A stretch of 64,000 nucleotides of DNA, taken from Anaerolineae bacterium (GTDB taxonomy: Bacteria > Chloroflexota > Anaerolineae > Aggregatilineales > UBA2796). Shown here in pieces: positions 16,441-25,500 of the stretch. Numbering within the stretch: position 1 is the stretch's first letter; each line of letters starts with the position of its first letter. The notes beneath the pieces were generated by a model. That model saw only the letters and a list, made by a program, of their open reading frames with translations. It was not told the DNA's origin and did no database searches. Location: assembly GCA_019637615.1 (NCBI GenBank), contig JAHBVJ010000035.1, positions 1-64,000 on the forward strand. Direction: 5' to 3'. A program made the position numbers and the translations under genes.

Positions 16441-17391
16441 ATGGCGGCAGACATGACGTTTGGGAAAGCCTTAGCGCAGTTCCGCAAACGCGCGGGCATC
16501 AGCATCTTCGATCTCACGGTCTTGATGGGCTGGAAAGGCACCGGGCCAGTCATCGAGCTGGAAAAAGGCAAGCGGATGCCCCGCCCCAACACCATCGATC
16601 GGCTCGGCGTGGCGCTCAACCTCACGCATTCGGACATCTGCTTCTTGCGCGGGCTGGCGGGCTACATGCCCTACACCACCATGCCCACCCAAGCGCAGAT
16701 TCTGACCGTCTTGAATGCTGTCGTGGACATGGTGCGGGAGTATCCCTTCCCCTGCTACATCACCGACTATCGCGGCATTTATTGGCTCTATAATCCCGCC
16801 GAAACGGCTCTGATGGATATGTCGTTCGAGGAGTTGGCGCATCTGATGCGGCGTGTGACGGGCATCTTCGACATCGTCTTCGATTCACGGTTAGGACTCG
16901 CGGCTCGGCTCGGCAATCGCGATCAGACCGAGCGCGATCACATCTTTCGCTTCAAGGCGCATAACCAGTATCGCCGTCACGAGCGCTTCTACCTGAGCTA
17001 CCCCGATTGTATGCGTGCCCGCCTGACCGACGAAGACTATGCGCGGTTCGCCGCCGCGTGGAATGCCGTCGAAGTTACACTAGAGCGCAACAAATTGGTC
17101 TATCCTTTCGGCGGCTTCATGCGTTCCAGCGGCGATGTGCAGATCACCTTAGCGGCGGTACATGGTTTCCACTTCGACCGCGTCGAACAGCCCATCCTTC
17201 ACCTGAACGACCTTTTCGATCTTGTTTACTATCGTCCGGTCGGCTCGCCCGATGAACAGCAAGCCTGTCACGCCTATTTCGCCAGCTTCAAATGGAGTCC
17301 CGACCAGTTCACCAAGCTGTGGGAACACGTCGATGTGCAAACCATCATCGACATGTACGACCAAGACAATGTGATGGCGACTAAACCATGA
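16441..17391 (+). CDS. XRE-family regulator with MmyB-like ligand-binding domain
   Basis: 316 aa. Residues 8-70 form a lambda-repressor-like helix-turn-helix (ALAQFRKRAGISIFDLTVLMGW). Residues about 85-290 resemble the PAS-like ligand-binding domain of MmyB-type regulators, which bind fatty-acid-like molecules. It is divergent from the SDR and hydantoinase-transporter genes and is the best candidate for their regulator. Its last 24 codons or so are odd: 73 bp (17279-17351) are repeated exactly at 18667-18739, after which the two copies encode different tails (this one ends DQDNVMATKP). The stop abuts the stop of the convergent nuclease gene, so the 3' end may have been replaced on insertion. 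Confidence 0.85.
   Translation: MAADMTFGKALAQFRKRAGISIFDLTVLMGWKGTGPVIELEKGKRMPRPNTIDRLGVALNLTHSDICFLRGLAGYMPYTTMPTQAQILTVLNAVVDMVREYPFPCYITDYRGIYWLYNPAETALMDMSFEELAHLMRRVTGIFDIVFDSRLGLAARLGNRDQTERDHIFRFKAHNQYRRHERFYLSYPDCMRARLTDEDYARFAAAWNAVEVTLERNKLVYPFGGFMRSSGDVQITLAAVHGFHFDRVEQPILHLNDLFDLVYYRPVGSPDEQQACHAYFASFKWSPDQFTKLWEHVDVQTIIDMYDQDNVMATKP
17279..17351. repeat. 73-bp direct repeat, left copy
   Basis: Exactly identical to 18667-18739. This copy lies within the 3' end of the MmyB-like regulator gene; together the copies bracket a 1.3-kb AT-rich segment holding one nuclease-like gene. Confidence 0.9.
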
Positions 17392-18561
17392 TTATTGGGA
17401 TACGTTTGAGGTGCCAAGATAGTTCCCAATCGACAACTTTAACTTATCTGCCAGTTTGTAAATATCATCAATGCGTTCAATGTATACACGTTCTTCTTGA
17501 CGATTAACATCAAGAAAAACGATGGATTTTTTGAGCGCATTGTTAAAGTACAATCGGCATATTGGCTTACGATTGTTGTCATCAAGCAAAATAGCGCAGT
17601 AGCTTAGAGAATCCCGCATCACGATGCGCTTCAATTCGACGGTATCTCGTAACAGCGCCTTGATTACGTAATATGCTTCAACTTCCTCAGCAGTCGTAAC
17701 AATTTGCCTATCGACCAAAGGCGTAGCAGTTCCATCAGGTGGTGTAGTAGCTGCGCTCACGGCAGCAGCCGTAATTTCTGCTGAAACTGTTTCAGGAGTC
17801 GGTGACGCTACAGTTGATTCGCTCGGTGTTGATGTGTCAGTGATGAGGGCCGCTTTCAATCGCGAGTTGATTTGTTCACTAACGTATTGATTGAAAGCCC
17901 TTCGAATGCATCGGGCAATCTGATCTTTTTGCGCTAATGTAATTCGTCCTGTGTACAACTGGTTGCCAAAATACTTCACGAAATCATCGGTCGGTGCTTG
18001 CAGTTGTGATGCAAGAATAAGTTTTATCTGCCTCGTATATTTGAAATCACTAGCAGAAAGCAGAATATGATTTACATCGAAGGATTCCTTGGTGAACTTC
18101 TTTATCTCCTCTATCACTGGCGCTGTTATTGGATCATCTAAATCCAAGAGATCTAGCTCAAGAAATGGCTTGCTGTCCATTTTATTTGGTTCATCAAGAT
18201 CACTAAAAATTCGGTAGTTAATGCCATTAGTGAGAATGCCAAAACGTACCGGACTTACGCTGAAATATCGAAATAGCTGCGTGGGAGATACATTGTCGAG
18301 GTTAGTACCTAATGTCTTGCATTCAAACATGACAATAGGATTTCGATCCTTCAGCAAAACGTAATCTACCTTTTCACCCTTTTTTGTGCCAAAATCGGCA
18401 ACATATTCAGGTGTTACCTCAGACGGATCAAAAACATTATAGCCAAGTGCCTGAATAAAAGGCATGACTAAAGCACTTTTTGTGGCTTCTTCAGTACGTA
18501 TATATTCACGTTGCTGGGGAATCCGATCTGCAATTTCCTTTAATCTTTCGATGAAGTCCAT
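17392..18561 (-). CDS. HsdR N-terminal domain (PD-(D/E)XK) nuclease-like protein, orphan
   Basis: 389 aa. Residues about 15-150 match the type I restriction HsdR N-terminal nuclease fold: E25, D66 (KVDYVLL) and E80-X-K82 (FECK) make the PD-(D/E)XK site. Residues 225-275 are a Ser/Thr/Ala-rich linker, and 285-389 a small C-terminal domain (RIVMRDSLSYCAILLDD) found in related orphan proteins. There is no HsdM, HsdS or helicase part, so this is not a complete restriction system; stand-alone relatives are often cargo of mobile elements. The gene is visibly more AT-rich than its neighbours and lies exactly between 73-bp direct repeats, so recent acquisition is likely. Confidence 0.75.
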   Translation of the reverse strand: MDFIERLKEIADRIPQQREYIRTEEATKSALVMPFIQALGYNVFDPSEVTPEYVADFGTKKGEKVDYVLLKDRNPIVMFECKTLGTNLDNVSPTQLFRYFSVSPVRFGILTNGINYRIFSDLDEPNKMDSKPFLELDLLDLDDPITAPVIEEIKKFTKESFDVNHILLSASDFKYTRQIKLILASQLQAPTDDFVKYFGNQLYTGRITLAQKDQIARCIRRAFNQYVSEQINSRLKAALITDTSTPSESTVASPTPETVSAEITAAAVSAATTPPDGTATPLVDRQIVTTAEEVEAYYVIKALLRDTVELKRIVMRDSLSYCAILLDDNNRKPICRLYFNNALKKSIVFLDVNRQEERVYIERIDDIYKLADKLKLSIGNYLGTSNVSQ

Positions 18562-18921
18562 TGGGACGACCTTTCAAATAAGACGAATCGTTGAGCAGTG
18601 TAACCAAAATTTTTCGTGGAATACGTAACGAAATAATAACATGAATTATGTGATGCTATGAAGTTGTCGCCAGCTTCAAATGGAGTCCCGACCAGTTCAC
18701 CAAGCTGTGGGAACACGTCGATGTGCAAACCATCATCGATATGTACAACAAGGATCACACTACTACGGATATGCTGTCGTGATCTAATATCAATAACATA
18801 TCGTGTAAAATTGGAGTATGACAGCATGAGTTAATACGTTGCCTGCGTAAAAATCGGAGCCTTTCTATTCCATCGCGAATAAGAGGCTGAACCATATGTA
18901 GCGAAAAGCAATGGTGCAAAT
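18562..18921. other. Intergenic region with duplicated gene end
   Basis: 360 bp. It starts with the AT-rich leader of the nuclease gene, then holds the duplicated regulator 3' end (18667-18782). From 18783 to the histidine kinase start I see only AT-rich sequence and no clear gene. Confidence 0.7.
18667..18782 (+). pseudogene. Orphan 3' end of an MmyB-like regulator
   Basis: The first 73 bp equal the regulator's bases 17279-17351. The reading continues in the same frame as DMYNKDHTTTDMLS and a TGA, a tail different from the intact gene's. There is no start codon or body upstream in frame. Either this is the regulator's original end, displaced by an insertion that supplied a new end, or it is the remnant of a tandem paralogue. 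Confidence 0.75.
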
Positions 18922-20376
18922 GTGGATATCCTCGTAGTAGCCTCAGATCGCGCCAAATCTCAGATCATCTTCGCTGGTCTAGAGTTGAGTGGCTATCAGA
19001 ATCGGGTAATCAGCCTTAACGAGGTTCACGAAATCAATCAGTCGGTTACGACTCACCCGCCGCTGCTGATCGTTTACCTCACTTCGCCGGACGATCCACC
19101 TCAGCTTGTCGCGTACTTCGAACAACTTCACGATGTCCCCTTGCTCACCATCGGCAGCCATGCAGAAAAGTCTAATGTATCGCTGCCGTTGCCCTATCAA
19201 TTTCAAGACTTACTACAGCGCGTGAATCGGTACGTTCCGCTCCCCGCCGATTTCCTCAACCCCGCCTATCGCCACTTCGCCAGTCAGGCCGAAGAGGAAC
19301 ACAAATACCGCGATCTCTTTGATCGGGCGAGTGACGCCATCTTGCTCATCGACTATGAAACCCATTGCATCATCGATGCCAATCAGCAAGCCGTGAAGCT
19401 CTACGGCTACCGTCTCGATGAACTGATTGGGATGAGTATGCTCCAGATGGTTCCCGCCGAACAGCATCCCAGTATGCTCGAAAACACGCGCAAAATGAAC
19501 GCCGCCCGCGAAATCATCCACGTCCCACGGCGTACCCACATTGCCAAAGACGGCACGCTCATCACGGTCAGCATCAGCGCCGCTATCATCGAATACGGCG
19601 GGCGCACGGTCTTTCAAGACATCATCCGCAACGAAACCGAGCGCATTCGCTATGAAGAAGAACTCAAGGAACTGGTACAGCTAAAAGATCAGTTCGTCTC
19701 CAACATCTCGCATGAACTCCGCACGCCGATTGCCAACCTGCGCCTGCACGAGTATCTCTTGTCAAAACAACCGGAAAATCTGGCGCAGCATCTCGCCGTG
19801 CTGGAACGGGAAACCACGCGGCTGAACAGGTTAATCGAGGATTTGCTCGTCCTCTCCCGTCTCGATCAAGGACGGCAGGACATCATCTTTGAAAAGGTCG
19901 ATCTCAACCAGCTTGTGCAGCAGCATCTAGGGGATCGCCAGTTACTCGCGCAAAAAAGCGGGATTACGCTCAAGGATGAATTGACCCCGCTCATTCCGCC
20001 CGTAGAGGGATCGCCCGATATGCTCGATCAAGTCCTCAGCATCATGGTCACCAACGCCATCAATTACACCCCATCCGGCGGCAGCGTGATTGTCAGCACA
20101 CACCCGACCGAGTTAGAAGGCAAACAATGGATCGGCTTCAGCATCACCGACACGGGTTATGGCATCCCGCCCGTCGAGCAGCATCTGCTCTTTACCCGTT
20201 TCTATCGTGGCAGCGCGGCCTACCAATCGGCGCAAACTGGCACCGGCTTGGGGTTAGCGATTGCCAAAGAGATCATCGACCGCCACAACGGCCACATCAC
20301 GGTCAAGAGCGATGGCATTCCGGGCAATGGCACCACGTTTGGTGTGTGGTTCCCCCGCTTCTCAAGTCTATCCTAA
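18922..20376 (+). CDS. PAS-domain sensor histidine kinase with pseudo-receiver
   Basis: 484 aa, apparently soluble (no membrane segment). Residues 1-100 look like a receiver-type fold, but the phosphate-accepting Asp is absent at the expected strand end (LLIVYLTSPDDP). A PAS domain covers about 125-240, HisKA 250-315 with the phosphorylated His at 264 (SHELRTP), and HATPase_c 350-480 with N-box NAINYTPSGG, DTGYGIP and GTGLGLAIAKE. It would autophosphorylate and pass phosphate to a response regulator not adjacent here. The start is GTG at 18922 with a weak ribosome site; no ATG in frame is better placed. Confidence 0.88.
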   Translation: MDILVVASDRAKSQIIFAGLELSGYQNRVISLNEVHEINQSVTTHPPLLIVYLTSPDDPPQLVAYFEQLHDVPLLTIGSHAEKSNVSLPLPYQFQDLLQRVNRYVPLPADFLNPAYRHFASQAEEEHKYRDLFDRASDAILLIDYETHCIIDANQQAVKLYGYRLDELIGMSMLQMVPAEQHPSMLENTRKMNAAREIIHVPRRTHIAKDGTLITVSISAAIIEYGGRTVFQDIIRNETERIRYEEELKELVQLKDQFVSNISHELRTPIANLRLHEYLLSKQPENLAQHLAVLERETTRLNRLIEDLLVLSRLDQGRQDIIFEKVDLNQLVQQHLGDRQLLAQKSGITLKDELTPLIPPVEGSPDMLDQVLSIMVTNAINYTPSGGSVIVSTHPTELEGKQWIGFSITDTGYGIPPVEQHLLFTRFYRGSAAYQSAQTGTGLGLAIAKEIIDRHNGHITVKSDGIPGNGTTFGVWFPRFSSLS

Positions 20377-20735
20377 CGATCTCTTATGCCAACCTTAACG
20401 CTTGTCTCTTGACTTTACGCTCAGTTGTACTAGAATAAGAAAGCTGCTCGTTCTAAGTCTTGGCGTGAGCTTGGCGGCTCTGCCCAGACCAATGGAAATA
20501 CGAGGACAGACTACATCAGTGGTTGCCACCTTTCCCTCGCCAGTTACACCAAGCGCCCATACACGGGTGCCTAACGGAGGGGTCTGCAATCTCATATCAT
20601 ACGAGCCAATGTCAGGTCAAAACACGCTCGTGCGGAACCTCCGCAATCTCTCGATAGAACATCAGACGGAACATGCAATTCAGATAGCAATGATCCCTAG
20701 TTGAGAAGAACTAAGGATCATTTCAGGGATCATTG
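20377..20735. other. Gene-free region with promoter and hairpin; possible small RNA
   Basis: A sigma-70-like promoter (TTGACT 20409-20414, 16 bp, TAGAAT 20431-20436) points right and is followed by about 260 bp with no convincing gene. At 20691-20720 is a stem (TGATCC-C-TAG with CTA-A-GGATCA), and AGGGATCA (20724-20731) offers an alternative partner for the same left arm. A transcript of about 280 nt from promoter to hairpin is possible. A 100-codon frame exists (TTG start), but that start lies upstream of the promoter and the frame has no ribosome site or recognisable motif. Confidence 0.35.
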
Positions 20736-21062
20736 TTACTTGGGCGGCAGCGTCGAGACGTACGTCAGCGCTAACTGGGCGAACTTCTCCCACTGGCTGC
20801 TTTCCTCCGGCGGGATTTCTACCCATTCCTTCATCGGACGCCCTCTACCGGACGGATCAGATAAAACGGCTCCGTTCACATGCAGTGCGTCCGCGTGTCC
20901 CTGACCGTTCAGCTTAAACGTGGCGTTGCCTTTGTTGAAGCCGATGAACGCGTTACCGTTCACCTTGACGATAGGCATCCCGAACATCACGCCACGCGCA
21001 ACATTAGGCTGCGCGATCAACTGCTCTGCCAGTTTATCGAATAGGTGTCGTCCTTCATTCAT
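20736..21062 (-). CDS. TfoX/Sxy N-terminal domain protein
   Basis: 108 aa, covering the TfoX N-terminal domain only (MFGMPIVKVNGNAFIGF near 27-43, then TFKLNG and the C-terminal helix). In gammaproteobacteria TfoX with both domains controls competence; stand-alone N-terminal domain proteins in other phyla have no settled function. The P1-peptidase gene lies upstream on the same strand (21084-22058) and ends just before this start, so they may be co-transcribed. Confidence 0.8.
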   Translation of the reverse strand: MNEGRHLFDKLAEQLIAQPNVARGVMFGMPIVKVNGNAFIGFNKGNATFKLNGQGHADALHVNGAVLSDPSGRGRPMKEWVEIPPEESSQWEKFAQLALTYVSTLPPK

Positions 21063-21083
21063 GGTTAGCTCTCTCCCGTTACA

Positions 21084-22058
21084 TTACAGTGTGAACAAAT
21101 CTCGAATGGCGGGCACGCCGCCCAGTGAGGTTGCGGCGCGCACCGCGTTACGGATTGCCTGCGCAGTCACCTCGGCGGCAAACGCGCCGATCACGTTGGG
21201 GTTAGCCTCGATCTCGCCCGTCGCGAGGCCGAAGATCGTGTCGCCATCGAATAGGGTATGCGCCGGATTGATCGCCCGTGCGAGTCCGTCATGCGCCATC
21301 TGTGCCATCTTGTTGACGGCGTCTTTGTCGAGTTTGGCATTCGTTGCCACCACCCCGATCACCGTGTTGCTGCTCGATGGTGGTGTCAGGCGGCTCATCT
21401 GTCGCAGCAGAGTCAGCGATCCGACGAATTGGTCGCTATCCGCCGCCACGCGCACGCCCGCCATCACCGCGCCATCCGCCCCGATCACATCACCGAGCGC
21501 GTTCACGGCGATCAACGCCGCCACGATCAAGCCATCGCCAAGATCGAGCGCGGCGCTGCCAATCCCGCCTTTGGTCGCGTGTGGTTTGCCGAGCAGTTTG
21601 CCTACGATCGCGCCCGTTCCCGCGCCGATGCTGCCTTGCTGCACGGGCGCATCAGCCGCGATCTCGCACGCCGCATAGCCCATCGCGGCATCAGGACGCC
21701 GTTCGGCTTGTCCAATATCCAGATCGTAGAGGATGGCACTGGGGACAATCGGGACAATGCCCGCTGAGGTGGGGTAACCGATGCCGTGTTCTTCCAGATA
21801 GCGCATCACGCCGTCTGCCGCCGCCAAGCCGTAGGCACTGCCACCTGCCAACACGATGGCATTGATGTGCTGGACGAGGTGCAGCGGACGCAGCAAGTCG
21901 GTTTCACGCGTGCCCGGTGCGCCGCCGCGTTGGTCAACCCCGCCTACCGTTTGCGGTGGGCACAATATCACGGTGCAACCGGTGACCGCGTCAAAATCCT
22001 GCGCATGACCGACGCGGAAGCCAGCAATGCGCGTTAACGTCTCATTAGTGGACGGCAT
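21084..22058 (-). CDS. P1 family peptidase (DmpA-type, S58)
   Basis: 324 aa. N-terminal nucleophile hydrolase of the DmpA/BapA family, which cleaves itself and then acts as an aminopeptidase on L- or D-amino acid amides and beta-peptides. Seen are the GxxVGHAQD-type start (GFRVGHAQDFDAVTGCTV), the GGSAYGLAAADGVM segment near 73-86, GTGAIVGKLLG near 147, and the conserved SSNTVIGVVATNA segment near 231-243, whose Thr is the probable nucleophile. The length fits the short forms of the family. It is followed by the tfoX-like gene 21 bp downstream. Confidence 0.88.
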   Translation of the reverse strand: MPSTNETLTRIAGFRVGHAQDFDAVTGCTVILCPPQTVGGVDQRGGAPGTRETDLLRPLHLVQHINAIVLAGGSAYGLAAADGVMRYLEEHGIGYPTSAGIVPIVPSAILYDLDIGQAERRPDAAMGYAACEIAADAPVQQGSIGAGTGAIVGKLLGKPHATKGGIGSAALDLGDGLIVAALIAVNALGDVIGADGAVMAGVRVAADSDQFVGSLTLLRQMSRLTPPSSSNTVIGVVATNAKLDKDAVNKMAQMAHDGLARAINPAHTLFDGDTIFGLATGEIEANPNVIGAFAAEVTAQAIRNAVRAATSLGGVPAIRDLFTL

Positions 22059-22114
22059 GATCGTTTTGTTTCGCCTCGTCAGCGCAAATCAAGCCAGTCT
22101 ACTGCACACTGGCG

Positions 22115-22870
22115 TTAGGTGCGCTTCTTGTATAATCCGGCGCTCCAGTTCCGCCGGATCTCCAGCATTTCGCGGAAGATGACGAATGAGTCTTGCACTG
22201 CCCGCATCTTCGTATCAGCGTCGTAATACCAGTGGATCGGGATTTCAGCCACCTTGTAGCCGCGCTTGACGGCGATATACATCAACTCGATGTCGAAGCC
22301 GATACCGTTCATACGTCCGACGCTGAAAATGTCCTTGGCTGCTTCCGCTGACAGCATCTTGAAGCCGCATTGCGTATCTTCGAATCCCGGCAGCACGAGC
22401 AGCTTGATCATCAAGTTGCTGATGCGCCCCATCAGATGGCGGTATGTCGGCTCGTTGTAGCGAACCGCGCCTTTCACCTCGCGCGAACCAATCGCCACAT
22501 CGACGCCGTTCAAAGTTGGCGGCAAAAACTTGCTGATCTCCTCGATGGGCATAGAGAGGTCAACGTCGCACATGAAGCGGTAATCGCCACGTGCTTCGAT
22601 CATCCCGCGCCGGACGGCGCGCCCTTTGCCGCGCGGTTCTCCCTTGAACAGGCGCACATAAGGGTGTGTTTTGGCGAAATCCTCCACGACCTGCACGGTC
22701 GTATCGGTGCTGCCATTTTCGACCACAATGAGTTCCGCAGTATATGACTGCTGCTTCAAAAACTCATCGACCTTGATTAAGCTGTTAGGCAACCGCCTCG
22801 CCTCGTTGAGGGCAGGCATGATAATGGAGAGAAACGGATGCTCAGTTGAAGGAACCACACAATGCTCCAC
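22115..22870 (-). CDS. Family 2 glycosyltransferase (dolichyl/polyprenyl-phosphate glucosyltransferase-like)
   Basis: 251 aa. GT-A fold with SIIMPALNEARRLPNSL at the first strand, VVENGSTD near 49-56 and the metal-binding DVDLSMP near 98-104. The arrangement matches the ALG5-like branch, which transfers glucose from UDP-glucose to polyprenyl phosphate; there is no C-terminal membrane pair, so the substrate lipid is uncertain. The frame starts with GTG at 22870; a second GTG four codons later (22858) is equally possible. Confidence 0.83.
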   Translation of the reverse strand: MEHCVVPSTEHPFLSIIMPALNEARRLPNSLIKVDEFLKQQSYTAELIVVENGSTDTTVQVVEDFAKTHPYVRLFKGEPRGKGRAVRRGMIEARGDYRFMCDVDLSMPIEEISKFLPPTLNGVDVAIGSREVKGAVRYNEPTYRHLMGRISNLMIKLLVLPGFEDTQCGFKMLSAEAAKDIFSVGRMNGIGFDIELMYIAVKRGYKVAEIPIHWYYDADTKMRAVQDSFVIFREMLEIRRNWSAGLYKKRT

Positions 22871-23127
22871 AAACGATATAGGCTACGGATACAACCGTAG
22901 AAAGTTAATTATCCACAACCGCCGCCAATTTGCACAGCACCGTGAGTTGATCGTAGCAAAATGGGAGACTTGTAGGCACAAAATCATGACATCTACATGC
23001 CGCCACGCGTGTGAATTAAGCGTAGAATAGAATACATAACGGATTTTACGTGTCGCAGAACGTAGAGAGGACAGAGTAAGCCGAACCGAATCTCTTAATA
23101 TTCCAATCTATAGAAATGAGGATTTTC

Positions 23128-23829
23128 ATGGCTCAGTCTTACTTATTGCGGAGTGTTTCGCTGTTTGCGCACATCACCGATGACGAGCTAAACGCCTTGG
23201 CGTCGGAATTTGTCTCGCAGACAGTCCACAAAGGGCAGATTATCTTCAATCAGGGCAGCACCACCAGCAGTCTGTATATTGTACGCTCCGGCGTGATCAA
23301 AATTACCTCATTCGGGCGCAACCGCGAAATCACGTACGTGGCAATGCGCGAATCTGGCGAATTTTTCGGTGAATTCTCCGTGTTGGATGGGTTGCCACGT
23401 TCTGGCCTTGCGGTCGCGGAGACGAATAGCGAATTATTGGTGCTTACCCGTCCGGCGCTGTTCCGCTTCCTCGAACTGCATCCGTCGGTTGCTATCCGTC
23501 TATTGGTCAACGTGAGTCGTCGGTTGCGTTTTGCCTTAGCCGCGACCGATGTCCTGATGCCCGTGAATCCCCACGCGAAGATCGCCAACATGTTGATAGA
23601 GCTTGCCGAACGCTACAGCGCCGACGACTCCCTTAACGATAAGTCAGTCAAATTAGGCTTGCGGATGCGCTCCGAAGACCTCGCCGCGATTGCTGGCACC
23701 ACGACGGAACTCGCCTCGGCAGTCATGGACGAATTCCAGCAGGCCGAGTTAATAACTGTTGAGCGTGCGCATGTCGTTGCCGTCAACATACTCGGCCTCC
23801 GTGACTACATCAAGGTGATGGATACGTAA
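23128..23829 (+). CDS. Crp/Fnr family transcriptional regulator
   Basis: 233 aa. Residues about 10-125 form a cyclic-nucleotide-binding beta-roll (GQIIFNQGSTTSSLYIVRSGVIKI, GEFFGEFSVLDGLPRS), and about 150-230 a winged helix-turn-helix (MRSEDLAAIAGTTTELASAVMDEFQQAEL). The roll has GEF..E..VLDGLPRS in place of the canonical cAMP pocket GEMA..L.G.PRSA, so cAMP binding is possible but not certain. There are no FNR-type N-terminal cysteines. The ATG at 23128 is preferred over 23116 because GAGGA lies 5 bases before it. It stands alone. Confidence 0.88.
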   Translation: MAQSYLLRSVSLFAHITDDELNALASEFVSQTVHKGQIIFNQGSTTSSLYIVRSGVIKITSFGRNREITYVAMRESGEFFGEFSVLDGLPRSGLAVAETNSELLVLTRPALFRFLELHPSVAIRLLVNVSRRLRFALAATDVLMPVNPHAKIANMLIELAERYSADDSLNDKSVKLGLRMRSEDLAAIAGTTTELASAVMDEFQQAELITVERAHVVAVNILGLRDYIKVMDT

Positions 23830-23919
23830 CGCGCAGATTGTTATCCGCCCTACATGCCACATTTGTCCGCCTTCGGATAGAATGTAAAAAGGATTCAAGC
23901 AACGAAGGCGGGCATAAGC

Positions 23920-24684
23920 ATGGCGCTAGATGATCTGACCATCCGACTGAACCAAGCGATTACGCTGATTAAAGCAGGGCAGCCAGCGCAAGCACGGGCG
24001 CTTCTATGGACGCTCGTGCAGCAGTATCCCGCTTCGGAACTGGTCTGGCTGTGGTTAGCCACCGCCAGCAGCGACCGCAACGAGCGCATTTCGGCGCTGC
24101 GCCAAACCCTGAGCATCAATCCGCGCAACGAAAAAGCCCGCGCCGCCCTGACGCAGTTGACGGGTGAAGAATTACCGCCGCTGCCGCCGGAGCCAATTGT
24201 TGCGCCGCTGCCGTCCGCTGTGCCGCGCCTACCGCCGATAAAAATCGAAGGCAAAATCGTTGAACTCGCCCTGATCGTGATCTTGGGCATCGCGGCGCTG
24301 GTGCTGCTCGGCACGCTCTACACGCGCGTGATCTATCCGCGCTTGTACCCGACGGCGACCTCGACGCCGACCAACACGCCGCTGCCGACCCGCACGCCCA
24401 CGCCCACCGTCCCGACGCCCACCAATACGCCGACGTATACACCCGGTGGCCCCACCATCACACCGGGCGGGCCAACGTTGCCGCCATCATGGACGCCGCC
24501 GCCATCGGTCACGCCGCGCTTGACCAACACCCCGCGCGACACCTTGCCGCCGCCGCCATCGCCCACCGACCGCCCGACGCGCGAAGCGACCGCCACCTTT
24601 ACGGCCTACCCGACCAAAACCGAATTTCCGACGGACACGCCGATTCCGGACGCATCGACGCCGGAAGCGACACCGCAATCCTGA
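23920..24684 (+). CDS. TPR-like membrane protein with Pro/Thr-rich tail
   Basis: 254 aa. Residues 5-85 are two TPR-like helical repeats (AITLIKAGQPAQARALLWTLVQQYP). One transmembrane segment lies near 110-128 (LALIVILGIAALVLLGTLY). The rest, from about 140, is a low-complexity Pro/Thr stalk (TPTPTVPTPTNTPT and similar). The topology is probably helical repeats inside and stalk outside, an arrangement common in Chloroflexota. The specific role is unknown. An AAGGCGGG ribosome site precedes the ATG, and a two-way terminator follows the stop. Confidence 0.75.
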   Translation: MALDDLTIRLNQAITLIKAGQPAQARALLWTLVQQYPASELVWLWLATASSDRNERISALRQTLSINPRNEKARAALTQLTGEELPPLPPEPIVAPLPSAVPRLPPIKIEGKIVELALIVILGIAALVLLGTLYTRVIYPRLYPTATSTPTNTPLPTRTPTPTVPTPTNTPTYTPGGPTITPGGPTLPPSWTPPPSVTPRLTNTPRDTLPPPPSPTDRPTREATATFTAYPTKTEFPTDTPIPDASTPEATPQS

Positions 24685-24702
24685 TCGACGCCGTGAAAGC
24701 AA

Positions 24703-24728
24703 AAGCCCGATGCAGAACCATCGGGCTT
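24703..24728. terminator. Bidirectional terminator
   Basis: A perfect 9-bp stem, AAGCCCGAT (24703-24711) with ATCGGGCTT (24720-24728), lies between two convergent genes. On the minus strand a T-rich run (TTTGCTTTC) follows it. Confidence 0.7.
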
Positions 24729-24762
24729 CTAAAATCAGCGCACACGCAGTTGATCGAGGCGG

Positions 24763-25500
24763 CTAGTCGTCCATTCCCACGCCGAAATAGCGATCATTCA
24801 GGCCACCGGGGCCAAACAGATCATCGAACAAGGATTGCTCTCCGGGCATGATCGACTCTTCCACCCATTTCATCGCGCGGGCGAGTCGTCGGTTGAATAC
24901 ATCGGCATCATCCAAGCCAACCTCGAACGACACCGTTTCCATGATCCGCCGCATCCGTTGGAAGGCTTGCACGACTTGTGCGTTCGCCCCCGCCGGAAAT
25001 GTCACTTCGCCGTCAGGCCGACCCGCCAAAAAGATCATCGATTCGAAGGTCTGTGTGTTGAACCGATCGACCGCATCTGCATCTAGCGGGAATTGCCACA
25101 CGGTCGAAGTCTCCAGTCCGAATTCCTTCTTGATATTTTTACGGACGTAGCGCCATGTACCGATGGTAAATTGTGTTTTCCATTCGTCAAAACTGCCCAT
25201 CGTGGTGTTGAACCCGCGCATATACATCGCCATTTCTAGCAGGGCGTCCACCAGAATCGCCGCGTCATTGACGTACACCACCAATTCGTCGTACATGGTG
25301 TCGAAGGTAAACGCGTCATCCAATGGTGTTAGGTGCGGACGGCTAACGAAATCCAACCGCAGCGTAAAAGGTCGCTGATGCAGCCCTAACATCCGGCGGA
25401 TCGACTGTTCGTGATCCGTGTCCCGCGCTTCGAAGGCATCGATGAGCGCCTCAATGGACTCGGACTCTTGTGTATTAACGTGATACGTAGTCTTACTCAT
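24763..25500 (-). CDS. Conserved hypothetical protein
   Basis: 245 aa; I do not recognise a family. It is acidic, without signal peptide or membrane segment. Notable segments are FVSRPHLTPLDDAFTFDTMYDE and a C-terminal GPGGLNDRYFGVGMDD. A mixed helix-strand composition suggests a globular cytoplasmic protein. The ATG at 25500 is used; an upstream in-frame TTG (25527) has no support. It lies divergent from larA and convergent with the TPR-like gene. Confidence 0.6.
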   Translation of the reverse strand: MSKTTYHVNTQESESIEALIDAFEARDTDHEQSIRRMLGLHQRPFTLRLDFVSRPHLTPLDDAFTFDTMYDELVVYVNDAAILVDALLEMAMYMRGFNTTMGSFDEWKTQFTIGTWRYVRKNIKKEFGLETSTVWQFPLDADAVDRFNTQTFESMIFLAGRPDGEVTFPAGANAQVVQAFQRMRRIMETVSFEVGLDDADVFNRRLARAMKWVEESIMPGEQSLFDDLFGPGGLNDRYFGVGMDD

